Assembly: GCA_041691815.1 (NCBI GenBank)
Contig: JBEPTZ010000156.1
Coordinates: 1-9,161, forward strand
From: 70-18 sp041691815
GTDB lineage: Bacteria; Pseudomonadota; Alphaproteobacteria; Acetobacterales; Acetobacteraceae
Direction: 5' to 3'
Length of the DNA: 9,161 bases
A program made the position numbers and the translations under genes. The notes below the pieces were generated by a model. It did not search any database. It saw nothing but the letters and a program-made list of their open reading frames with translations, and was not told the origin of the DNA. Below are positions 1-5,680 of the stretch, piece after piece. How positions within the stretch are numbered: position 1 is the first letter of the stretch; each line of letters opens with the position of its first letter.

Positions 1-803
1 TCCACCGGCAGTGCGGCCTGACATGCCTCCAGCATCTGTTGAGCGCTTTCGATATGCTTCACCGCGACGTCGGCGGGATCCGGAATGGCGACGGGTCCGC
101 TTACCAACGTGACGTGCGCGCCTAGGTTCGCAAGCGCGGTGGCGATCGAATGTCCCTGCCGACCGCTGGAACGGTTGGCGATGTAGCGGACGGGGTCGAT
201 GGGCTCGTGAGTCGGTCCGCTGGTTACCAGCGCGCGGCGGCCCGCAAGCGGCTTGGTTGGTAGCAGCAATGAGTTGATGGCAGCCAGGATTGCTGGTGGT
301 TCGGCGAGCCGGCCGGGGCCGTATTCGTTGCAGGCCATCGCACCCTCGTCCGGGCCGATGCAGGCGATGCCGCGTGCCGCCAGCGTCGCCATGTTGGCCT
401 GGGTGGCGGCGTGCTGCCACATCCGCACGTTCATTGCCGGGGCGACCAGGACCGGCTTGTCGGTGGCGAGAAGGACGGTGCTGGCCAGGTCGTCGGCGCG
501 GCCGGTGGCCATGCGGGCGAGCAGATCGGCGCTGGCCGGGGCGACCACCAGCAGATCGGCGCCGCGGGAGAGCTGGATATGGCCCATCTCGCTCTCGTCG
601 GTCAGCGAGAACAGGTCGGTGTAGACGCGGTCCTCGCTGATCGCCTGCAGCGTGAGCGGGGTGACGAACTCGGCGGCATTACGGGTCAGCACGCAGCGGA
701 CGGCGCAGCCCTGCTTGCGCAGCAGGCGGATCAGCTCGATGGCTTTATAGGCGGCGATGCCACCGGAGATGATGAGCAGGACGCGCTTGCCGGAGAGAGT
801 CAT
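1..803 (-). CDS. coaBC: Bifunctional phosphopantothenoylcysteine decarboxylase / phosphopantothenate-cysteine ligase, C-terminus cut by the window edge
   Basis: Makes 4'-phosphopantetheine for coenzyme A in two steps: the CoaB half joins cysteine to phosphopantothenate with CTP, and the FMN-dependent CoaC half decarboxylates the product. The frame is open from ATG at 803-801 down to base 1, giving 267 codons; the last part of the CoaB domain lies outside. Visible CoaC marks are GGIAAYK near the start, catalytic His75 in MGHIQLS, Asn125 in PAMNVRMW and Cys158 in ACNEYGPGR, all at the E. coli Dfp numbering. The CoaB domain begins near residue 190 with SGPT (195-198) and VRYIANRSSGRQG, including Asn210. 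A GAGGG ribosome site lies 7 nt before the ATG (811-815 on the plus strand). It is the gene after ubiE on the same strand, separated by palindromic repeat copy A. E. coli has ACGD where this protein has ACNE; the cysteine is kept. Confidence 0.96.
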   Translation of the reverse strand, partial: MTLSGKRVLLIISGGIAAYKAIELIRLLRKQGCAVRCVLTRNAAEFVTPLTLQAISEDRVYTDLFSLTDESEMGHIQLSRGADLLVVAPASADLLARMATGRADDLASTVLLATDKPVLVAPAMNVRMWQHAATQANMATLAARGIACIGPDEGAMACNEYGPGRLAEPPAILAAINSLLLPTKPLAGRRALVTSGPTHEPIDPVRYIANRSSGRQGHSIATALANLGAHVTLVSGPVAIPDPADVAVKHIESAQQMLEACQAALPV

Positions 804-821
804 GCTGGGGCCCTCGTGAGG

Positions 822-952
822 AAGGAAGCACTTCTTTTTTGGAAAAAAGAAGCAAAAAACTTCCCGGCGCTTCGCGAGTCTGTGCAGGCCGGGACTCCAG
901 GGGATAAAAAGTTTTTTTGCTTCTTTTTGTTCACAAAAAGAAGGCCTTGCTT
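822..952. repeat. Palindromic intergenic repeat, copy A (ubiE/coaBC gap)
   Basis: About 130 bp, much richer in A/T runs than the flanking genes. Left hairpin 831-852 has perfect 10-bp arms (CTTCTTTTTT and its complement) around GG. Right hairpin 920-943 has perfect 11-bp arms (CTTCTTTTTGT and its complement) around TC. Between them, GAAGCAAAAAACTT (849-862) pairs with 909-923, apart from one extra T. The centre has a TCCCGGC/GCCGGGA stem (862-868 with 888-894) and the box CCAGGGGAT (897-905). Bases 897-943 match copy B 6879-6925 with a single mismatch. The right end overlaps the ubiE stop codon (951-953, minus strand). A mixed A-run/T-run hairpin of this kind could terminate transcription in both directions; this is inferred from shape only. 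End points are approximate. Confidence 0.85.
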
Positions 953-1697
953 ACGTCCTCCACCCCGAATGGATCGCCGCAATGCCACCGGACAGAATAC
1001 GCACCCGAACCTGCGAGAACCCCGCCTCGCGCATCATCGCGGCCAGAGTTTCGGCATCGGGAAACATGCGGATGCTCTCGGCGAGGTATTGGTAGCTGTC
1101 GGCGTCGCCGGCGATCGCCTGACCGAGGCGCGGCAGGATGCGGAACGACCAGGCGTCGTAGAGCGGCACCAGGGCGGCGACCTGCACGCGGGAGAATTCC
1201 AGGCAGAAGAACCGGCCGCCCGGCTTCAGCACCCGCCAGGCCTCGCGCAGCACGGCGGCCTTGTCGGTGCAGTTGCGCAGGCCGAACGCCATCGAGGCGG
1301 TGTCCTGGCTGCGGTCGGGCAGCGGCAGGTGTTCGGCGTCGGCGGTGAGGAAGCTGAGGTTGGCGGCGTGGCCCTTGGCCAGCGCGCGGTCGCGGCCGAC
1401 TGCGAGCATCGAGGGGTTGATGTCGGACAGGATGACGGGGCCGCCGCCGCGTTTCAGCCAGGCGAAGCTGATATCGCCGGTGCCGCCGGCGAGGTCGAGC
1501 AGGGTGCGGTTGGGGCGCGGGTCGAGCGCGGTGGCGAAGATGTGCTTCCAGGCGCGGTGGATGCCCAGCGACATCAGGTCGTTCATCAGGTCGTATTTCG
1601 GCGCCACACTGTCGAACACGGCGCGGACCAGGGGTTTTTTCTCCTCCAGCTTGACGCTGCGGTAGCCGAAATCGATCAGGTCCGGATTGTCACTCAT
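951..1697 (-). CDS. ubiE: Ubiquinone/menaquinone C-methyltransferase UbiE
   Basis: SAM-dependent class I methyltransferase that adds the ring C-methyl group in ubiquinone synthesis (and demethylmenaquinone where present), acting on a membrane-bound lipid quinone. The protein has 248 residues, close to the usual 240-260. Visible marks: the first UbiE signature YDLMNDLMSLGIHRAWK (35-51); SAM motif I LLDLAGGTGDIS (66-77); acidic SDINPSML (91-98); TADAEHLP (118-125); MAFGLRN (136-142); the second signature RVLKPGG (155-161); and the C-terminal SGWR typical of alphaproteobacterial members. The ATG at 1697 faces the mutM ATG across 26 bp. No Shine-Dalgarno sequence is visible, so the mRNA may be leaderless. 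The stop is embedded in the end of repeat copy A. In many alphaproteobacteria ubiB comes next; here coaBC does. Confidence 0.96.
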   Translation of the reverse strand: MSDNPDLIDFGYRSVKLEEKKPLVRAVFDSVAPKYDLMNDLMSLGIHRAWKHIFATALDPRPNRTLLDLAGGTGDISFAWLKRGGGPVILSDINPSMLAVGRDRALAKGHAANLSFLTADAEHLPLPDRSQDTASMAFGLRNCTDKAAVLREAWRVLKPGGRFFCLEFSRVQVAALVPLYDAWSFRILPRLGQAIAGDADSYQYLAESIRMFPDAETLAAMMREAGFSQVRVRILSGGIAAIHSGWRT

Positions 1698-1723
1698 GGC
1701 GGCACTCTATAGCGTGCGCGGCC
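1698..1723. promoter_or_regulatory. Compact divergent ubiE/mutM promoter region
   Basis: The 26 bp between the two start codons hold a palindromic CTATAG (1707-1712). Read rightwards, TATAGC (1708-1713) is placed so that transcription could begin at or just before the mutM ATG, with TTGTCA (1687-1692) as a short-spaced -35. Read leftwards, TATAGA (1711-1706) would start ubiE transcripts close to the ubiE ATG, but no good -35 is seen. Neither gene has a Shine-Dalgarno sequence, which fits leaderless mRNAs. The promoter assignment is an inference. Confidence 0.35.
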
Positions 1724-2566
1724 ATGCCGGAACTCCCCGAAGTCGAGACCGTGATGCGTGGCCTGCAGCAGGCGCTGGAGGGGCGGGTGATCCGCCGCGC
1801 CGTGCTGCATCGCGACGGGCTGCGCTGGCCGTTTCCGCCGGGCTTGGTGGCGCGGTTGACCGGGGCGCGGGTGGATGGCTTCCGGCGGCGGGCGAAATAT
1901 ATGCTGATGCGACTGGGCGGCGGCGACAGCGTGCTGATCCATCTCGGCATGTCTGGCCGGATGGTGATCGGCCCGGCGCTGCCGAACGCGGTGACGCCGC
2001 ACGAGCATATGGTGATGGAGACCGCGGACGGGGTGCGGGTGGGCTTCGTCGATCCGCGGCGGTTCGGCTCGGTGGACCTGGTGCCGACGGCGGGCGAGGA
2101 CGCGCATCGGCTGCTGGCGGGGCTGGGGCCGGAACCGCTGGACGACAGCTTCAACGCCAAGGTGCTGGCCGCCGCACTGGCCGGGCACCGCACCCCGATC
2201 AAGGCGGCGCTGCTGGATCAGCATAATGTCGCCGGCCTCGGCAACATCTATGTCTGCGAGGCGCTGTTCCGCGCCGGCATCGCGCCCGACCGGCTGGCCG
2301 GCAGCGTGTCTGCCGCGGCACTTCGGCGGCTGGTGGCGGAAATCAAGGCGACGCTGGGCGAGGCGATCGCGGTCGGCGGCTCGACGCTGCGCGACCATGT
2401 GCTGCCGAACGGCGAGCACGGCTATTTCCAGCACGAATTCAAGGTCTATGGCCGCGCTGGCCAGCCCTGCGGGCCCCGCTGCCCGGGGGCGCCGGCCTGC
2501 CCCGGCGTGGTGCGCATCGTGCAGGCCGGGCGCAGCACGTTCTATTGCCCGCGCCACCAGCGCTAG
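1724..2566 (+). CDS. mutM: Formamidopyrimidine-DNA glycosylase (Fpg/MutM)
   Basis: Bifunctional DNA glycosylase/AP lyase that removes 8-oxoguanine and ring-opened purines. The protein has 280 residues, slightly above the usual 270. The start MPELPEVET supplies the catalytic N-terminal proline (after Met removal) and the adjacent glutamate. Lys58 in RRRAKY is the conserved active-site lysine (Lys57 in mature numbering). HLGMSGR (73-79), DPRRFG (110-115) and the helix-2-turn-helix segment DQHNVAGLGNIY (165-176) are intact. The C-terminal zinc finger is unusual: cysteines at 249, 253, 259 and 275, with His278 where the last cysteine of CPxCQR normally stands (here CPRHQR). It could still bind zinc as a CCCH type. 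The gene is divergent from ubiE and followed 32 bp later by the hydratase gene, probably as one operon. No clear ribosome site. Confidence 0.96.
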   Translation: MPELPEVETVMRGLQQALEGRVIRRAVLHRDGLRWPFPPGLVARLTGARVDGFRRRAKYMLMRLGGGDSVLIHLGMSGRMVIGPALPNAVTPHEHMVMETADGVRVGFVDPRRFGSVDLVPTAGEDAHRLLAGLGPEPLDDSFNAKVLAAALAGHRTPIKAALLDQHNVAGLGNIYVCEALFRAGIAPDRLAGSVSAAALRRLVAEIKATLGEAIAVGGSTLRDHVLPNGEHGYFQHEFKVYGRAGQPCGPRCPGAPACPGVVRIVQAGRSTFYCPRHQR

Positions 2567-2586
2567 CTAGAACCGGGCGCAGCGAG

Positions 2587-2592
2587 AAGGAG
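2587..2592 (+). promoter_or_regulatory. Ribosome binding site fixing the hydratase start
   Basis: AAGGAG lies 6 nt before ATG 2599. This supports that start over an in-frame TTG at 2545, which would overlap the mutM end by 22 bases and add a non-conserved tail of 18 residues. Confidence 0.8.
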
Positions 2593-2598
2593 TGCGGC

Positions 2599-3372
2599 AT
2601 GGCTGAGATGATCCTGGTGGAGACGCAGGGGCCGGTGGGGCTGATCCGGCTGAACCGGCCGCAGGCGCTGAACGCGCTGTGCGACCAGCTGATGGACGAA
2701 CTCGGCGCGCAGTTGCTGGCGTTCGATGCCGATCCGGCGATCGGCGCGATCGTGCTGACCGGCTCCGAGAAGGCATTTGCCGCCGGGGCCGACATCAAGG
2801 AGATGAAGGATCGCAGCTACCCGGACGCCTATATGAACGACTTCATCGCCGCGCGCTGGGAGACGGTGCTGCGGGTGAAGAAGCCGGTGATCGCCGCGGT
2901 GGCCGGCTTCGCGCTGGGCGGCGGCTGTGAGCTGGCGATGATGTGCGACATGATCATCGCCGCCGATACCGCCAGATTCGGCCAGCCGGAGATCAATCTG
3001 GGCGTGATTCCGGGTGCCGGCGGCAGCCAGCGGCTGACCCGCGCGGTCGGCAAGTCCAAGGCGATGGACATGGTGCTGACCGGCCGCATGATGGACGCCG
3101 CCGAGGCCGACCGCGCCAACCTGGTCACCCGGGTGGTTGCCGCCGAGCAGTTGATCGCCGAGGCGATGAAGACCGCCGGCAAGATCGCCGCCCTGTCGCC
3201 GGTGGCCGTCGCCATGGGCAAGGAGGCGGTGAACCGCGCCTTCGAGAGCACCTTGCACGAGGGCGTGCGCTTCGAGCGGCGGCTGTTCCTGTCGCTGTTC
3301 GGGACGCCGGACCAGCGCGAGGGGATGGCGGCGTTCGTGGAGAAACGCAAGCCGGCCTTCGGACGCGGCTGA
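2599..3372 (+). CDS. Enoyl-CoA hydratase (crotonase family)
   Basis: Adds water across the double bond of 2-enoyl-CoA, as in beta-oxidation and related acyl-CoA pathways. The protein has 257 residues, the normal size for short-chain bacterial hydratases. Oxyanion-hole segments AAGADIKEM (61-69) and GFALGGGCELAM (103-114) are clear. Both catalytic glutamates of true hydratases are present, Glu111 in GGCELAM and Glu131 in GQPEINLGVIPGAGG, so hydratase rather than isomerase activity is likely. The C-terminal KRKPAFGRG is typical. Its location between mutM and rpsT is conserved in alphaproteobacteria, but its exact physiological substrate cannot be told from sequence. It is co-oriented with mutM and 32 bp from it, with a strong ribosome site, so cotranscription is likely. 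Confidence 0.93.
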   Translation: MAEMILVETQGPVGLIRLNRPQALNALCDQLMDELGAQLLAFDADPAIGAIVLTGSEKAFAAGADIKEMKDRSYPDAYMNDFIAARWETVLRVKKPVIAAVAGFALGGGCELAMMCDMIIAADTARFGQPEINLGVIPGAGGSQRLTRAVGKSKAMDMVLTGRMMDAAEADRANLVTRVVAAEQLIAEAMKTAGKIAALSPVAVAMGKEAVNRAFESTLHEGVRFERRLFLSLFGTPDQREGMAAFVEKRKPAFGRG

Positions 3373-3400
3373 GCCATGCCGGCGCGCTTGTCAGGCTTCC

Positions 3401-3429
3401 TTGACTCCGCTCCGGCCTGTGCCTAGAAG
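3401..3429 (+). promoter_or_regulatory. Probable housekeeping-sigma promoter of rpsT
   Basis: TTGACT (3401-3406) and TAGAAG (3424-3429) are separated by 17 bp. Transcription would start near 3436, giving a leader of about 67 nt. The leader contains GTCGCC (3443-3448) able to pair with GGCGAC (3470-3475). S20 is autoregulated through translation of its own mRNA in E. coli; whether this leader does the same is unknown. Confidence 0.6.
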
Positions 3430-3502
3430 GCCTCCCTTGTCCGTCGCCTCGGTTGGCTGCACGCTGTCCGGCGACTTGTCCTGTTTTGTCTGAAGAGAAC
3501 CC

Positions 3503-3772
3503 ATGGCCAACACCGCCTCGGCGCGCAAGCGCATCCGCCAGAACGAACGCCGCAACGCCCGCAACACCGCCCGCCGCTCGCGGGTGCGCACCTTCGTGAA
3601 GAAGGTCGAGGAAGCGATCGCCGGTGGCGACAAGGCGGCGGCAGCGGCGGCCCTGGTGGCAGCGCAGCCGGAGATGCAGCGCGGCGTCACCAAGGGCATC
3701 GCGCACAAGAACACCGTGTCGCGCAAGATTTCCCGTCTGTCTGCCCGCATCAAGGCGCTGGTGGCCAACTGA
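3503..3772 (+). CDS. rpsT: 30S ribosomal protein S20
   Basis: Primary 16S rRNA-binding protein of the small ribosomal subunit. The protein has 89 residues, very basic, with the family pattern MANTxSARKRIRQNERRNxRN at the start, the alanine-rich helix in the middle (GGDKAAAAAALVAAQPEM) and the conserved GVTKGIAHKNTVSRKISRL segment near the end. The ribosome site is GAAGAGA (3492-3498), about 4 nt before the ATG. It has a good promoter of its own. Its place directly upstream of dnaA is standard in alphaproteobacteria. GC-rich hairpins follow the stop codon. Confidence 0.97.
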   Translation: MANTASARKRIRQNERRNARNTARRSRVRTFVKKVEEAIAGGDKAAAAAALVAAQPEMQRGVTKGIAHKNTVSRKISRLSARIKALVAN

Positions 3773-3782
3773 CGGCCCACCT

Positions 3783-3834
3783 GGGACGCGCACGTCCCCG
3801 GACTGCCTCCTCCCGCACGGCCGCGGGACGAGGC
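3783..3834 (+). terminator. Two tandem GC-rich hairpins after rpsT
   Basis: The first hairpin has GGGACG (3783-3788) pairing with CGTCCC (3793-3798) across a 4-nt loop. The second has GCCTC plus TCCCGC (3805-3816) pairing with GCGGGA plus GAGGC (3823-3834), one C/C mismatch and a 6-nt loop. They lie 10 nt after the stop, as expected of an rpsT terminator or 3'-end protecting structure. No T-run follows, so factor-independent termination is uncertain. Confidence 0.5.
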
Positions 3835-3922
3835 TTCCGGGCGGAGGCGGCGGAGTTTCAGGCACATACATGGTGACGTTCAGGTGCGACGTATCGGCAC
3901 CGAAGTAACTACGAACGATTAC

Positions 3923-3953
3923 TTGTTTTTCTGCACCGCGACATTGTTATATT
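3923..3953 (+). promoter_or_regulatory. Candidate dnaA promoter
   Basis: TTGTTT (3923-3928) with TTATAT (3947-3952) at 18 bp, or TATATT (3948-3953) at 19 bp, in the most A/T-rich part of the intergenic region. Transcription would begin near 3960 and leave a 5' leader of roughly 160 nt. Weak -35; no other candidate nearby looks better. Confidence 0.4.
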
Positions 3954-3956
3954 TCT

Positions 3957-3977
3957 GGCGATCGATTTTCGATTGCC
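3957..3977. promoter_or_regulatory. Imperfect palindrome at the presumed dnaA transcription start
   Basis: GGCGATCGA, a TTT loop, then TCGATTGCC gives a 9-bp stem with one G/T pair. It sits at the predicted +1 of the dnaA transcript, so it could be an operator on DNA or a 5'-terminal RNA hairpin protecting the message. Position and symmetry are seen; function is inferred. Confidence 0.4.
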
Positions 3978-3978
3978 A

Positions 3979-4032
3979 CGGCCGGCAAATCCCCCTAATT
4001 ATTACTCACCGGCCACATGATCGGCGGCCGGC
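3979..4032 (+). promoter_or_regulatory. Mutually exclusive GGCCGG/CCGGCC pairings in the dnaA leader
   Basis: GGCCGG at 3980-3985 and again at 4026-4031 can each pair with the single CCGGCC at 4009-4014. The first pairing loops out 23 A/T-rich bases, the second 11 bases, and they cannot both form. In GC-rich DNA short GC boxes arise easily, so this is a weak candidate for a leader switch. Confidence 0.25.
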
Positions 4033-4055
4033 TCCGTCAATGTTTTGCTCGTCCC

Positions 4056-4072
4056 GGTTGGTGGGGTGGGGG
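4056..4072 (+). promoter_or_regulatory. G-rich tract with two-tier G-quadruplex potential, dnaA leader
   Basis: Four G-runs (GG, GG, GGGG, GGGGG) are separated by 1-2 nt, on the sense strand 50 nt before the dnaA GTG. Short loops would allow a two-tetrad quadruplex in the mRNA. Predicted only from the run pattern. Confidence 0.3.
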
Positions 4073-4114
4073 CTTCAGTTGCGTGCCGACGCGGTCGTCG
4101 GCGTGATGGGGTAG

Positions 4115-4180
4115 ATGCATCGTGACGATTGGCGGGCTGGAGTGGGGGGCGAGCGTGACGGTGGAACGGGGACAGCCTGA
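4115..4180 (+). other. Possible overlapping upstream ORF at the dnaA start
   Basis: An ATG at 4115, out of frame with dnaA and 7 nt upstream of its GTG, opens 21 codons ending in TGA at 4178-4180. A shorter ATG-GGG-TAG lies at 4106-4114. These ATGs could compete with the dnaA GTG for ribosomes. The encoded peptide (rich in Gly, Arg and Asp) resembles nothing I recognise, and chance is a real possibility. Confidence 0.2.
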
Positions 4181-5570
4181 GGAACCGCAGCTAGCCGCGC
4201 AATGGGCCCGCATCCGTGGACGACTGCAGCAGGAGGTCGGCGACGTCGAATACCGCACCTGGCTGCGGCAGATGACGCTGGTGGGGCTGACCGGCGACGA
4301 GATCACCGTGACCCTGCCGTCCCGCTTTCTGCGCGACTGGGTGCGCAGCCATTACGGCGACCGGCTGACGACGCTGTGGCAGGCCGAGAGCCGGCGGGTG
4401 CGCCGGGTGGAGCTGCGCTTCGGCGACCTCGCCCGGGTGAGCGGCCGGGGCGATGAGGCGGCGCTGGCGCAGTCGGCCAATCCGCCGCATGAACCGGCAG
4501 AGGCAGCGGCCGCCAGCGAAGCGGAGCGGGGTGCCGAGAGCGGCCTGCTGGATCCGCGATTCTCGTTCGATAATTTCGTCGTCGGCAAGCCGAACGAATT
4601 CGCCTATGCCTGCGCCCGCCGGGTGGCCGACCTGCCGGCGAGCCAGGGCTTCAACCCGCTGTTCCTGTATGGCGGGGTCGGGCTGGGCAAGACGCATCTG
4701 ATGAACGCGATCGCCTGGAACCTGACCGGCGCCAACCGCTCGGGCGGGCCGGTCAGCGTGGCGTTCATGTCCGCCGAGAAGTTCATGCACCGCTTCATCG
4801 CGGCAATCCGCAGCCACGCCACCATGGAGTTCAAGGACGAGTTGCGCAGCGTCGACGTGCTGATGGTCGACGACGTGCAGTTCCTGATCGGCAAGGACGC
4901 CACCCAGGAGGAGTTCTTCCACACCTTCAACGCGCTGGTGGACGCCGGCAAGCAGATCGTGGTCTCCGCCGACAAGTCGCCCTCCGACCTCGCCGGGCTG
5001 GAGGAGCGGGTGCGCACCAGGTTGACCTGCGGCATGGTCGCCGACCTGCATGCCACCACCTATGAGCTGCGCATCTCCATCCTGGGAACCAAGGCGCAGC
5101 GCGCCGGAGTGGAGGTGCCGCTGAAGGTGCTGGAATTCCTGGCGCACAAGATCACCAGCAATGTCCGGGAGCTGGAAGGGGCGCTGAACCGGTTGATCGC
5201 CCACGCCAACCTGTTCAGCCGGCCGGTGACTCTGGAATCGGCGCAGGAAGTGCTGCACGACCTGCTGAAGGCGCATGACCGGCGGGTGACGATCGAGGAG
5301 ATCCAGCGCAAGGTTTCCGAGCATTGGAACATCCGCCTCACCGACATGTCCTCCGCCCGGCGGGCCCGCGCGGTGGCGCGGCCGCGACAGGTGGCGATGT
5401 ATCTGGCCAAGCAGCTCACCAGCCGCTCGCTGCCTGAGATCGGCCGCAAGTTCGGCAATCGCGACCATACCACGGTGATGCACGCGGTCAGCCGGGTCAC
5501 CGAGTTGATGACCGCCGACAGCGCCTTCGCCGAGGATGTGGAACTGTTGCGCCGGATGCTGGAATCGTAA
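4122..5570 (+). CDS. dnaA: Chromosomal replication initiator protein DnaA
   Basis: AAA+ ATPase that binds DnaA boxes and opens the chromosomal origin. The protein has 482 residues. Domain I (about 22-103) carries YRTWLRQ; a variable acidic/alanine linker follows (about 104-142). The AAA+ domain has Walker A GGVGLGKT (184-191), Walker B VLMVDD (246-251), the arginine finger at Arg300 (RVRTR) and sensor-2 Arg349 in NVRELEG. Domain IV (about 385-482) has the helix-turn-helix signature ARPRQVAMYLAKQLT and NRDHTTVMH (446-454). The start is uncertain: GTG 4122 has only GGGG as ribosome site, while GTG 4155 (residue 12) sits 5 nt after six Gs and would give a 471-residue protein. No in-frame ATG is available in this stretch. 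The gene stands alone between two intergenic regions, 110 bp before dnaN. Confidence 0.97.
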   Translation: MTIGGLEWGASVTVERGQPEEPQLAAQWARIRGRLQQEVGDVEYRTWLRQMTLVGLTGDEITVTLPSRFLRDWVRSHYGDRLTTLWQAESRRVRRVELRFGDLARVSGRGDEAALAQSANPPHEPAEAAAASEAERGAESGLLDPRFSFDNFVVGKPNEFAYACARRVADLPASQGFNPLFLYGGVGLGKTHLMNAIAWNLTGANRSGGPVSVAFMSAEKFMHRFIAAIRSHATMEFKDELRSVDVLMVDDVQFLIGKDATQEEFFHTFNALVDAGKQIVVSADKSPSDLAGLEERVRTRLTCGMVADLHATTYELRISILGTKAQRAGVEVPLKVLEFLAHKITSNVRELEGALNRLIAHANLFSRPVTLESAQEVLHDLLKAHDRRVTIEEIQRKVSEHWNIRLTDMSSARRARAVARPRQVAMYLAKQLTSRSLPEIGRKFGNRDHTTVMHAVSRVTELMTADSAFAEDVELLRRMLES

Positions 5571-5666
5571 AACCGGCGCTTTCCGCGGCCTGCCGGGGTT
5601 GCTAAGGTGCCCGCCCGATTCGCTGGCGCGGGAATATGTCCGCCCGGCATACCTGAAGGCCGGTCC

Positions 5667-5672
5667 AAGAGG
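5667..5672 (+). promoter_or_regulatory. Ribosome binding site of dnaN
   Basis: AAGAGG lies 8 nt before the dnaN ATG at 5681 and agrees with the conserved MKF start. The 110-bp dnaA-dnaN gap shows no strong promoter (only a weak TTTCCG/TAAGGT pair, 5580-5608), so dnaN may depend on dnaA transcription at least partly. Confidence 0.65.
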
Positions 5673-5680
5673 ATGACCCG

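Larger units (their letters stand above)
3773..4121. other. Gene-free rpsT-dnaA intergenic region
   Basis: 349 bp without a credible gene. In order it holds the rpsT hairpins, a transition near 3900 to unusually A/T-rich sequence (about 3903-4005), a probable dnaA promoter, an imperfect palindrome, three GGCCGG/CCGGCC boxes and a G-rich tract close to the dnaA start. I searched by eye for DnaA boxes and found only weak matches (3929-3937 and 4002-4010, about 6 of 9 positions), so this is read as a dnaA control region and not as oriC. Confidence 0.6.

Noticed and set aside
411..1712. Long plus-strand open frame of 433 codons
   Set aside because: It runs antisense to coaBC, through repeat copy A and antisense to ubiE, both clear conserved genes. 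The frame is open because of high GC content and its protein has no recognisable pattern.
2545..2598. Upstream TTG start for the enoyl-CoA hydratase
   Set aside because: It would overlap mutM and add a non-conserved tail. ATG 2599 has an AAGGAG site at ideal distance and gives the family's normal length.
3903..4005. A/T-rich stretch before dnaA as the chromosomal origin oriC
   Set aside because: No cluster of good DnaA boxes is visible, only two weak 6-of-9 matches. Alphaproteobacterial origins often lie away from dnaA. A promoter explains the A/T content more simply.
4191..5483. Long minus-strand open frame opposite dnaA (430 codons)
   Set aside because: Shadow of dnaA in GC-rich DNA; the translation is His/Gln/Arg-rich low-complexity sequence with no family motifs.
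5580..5608. dnaN promoter TTTCCG-17-TAAGGT
   Set aside because: Only about half the positions of each box match; too weak to annotate as a feature.
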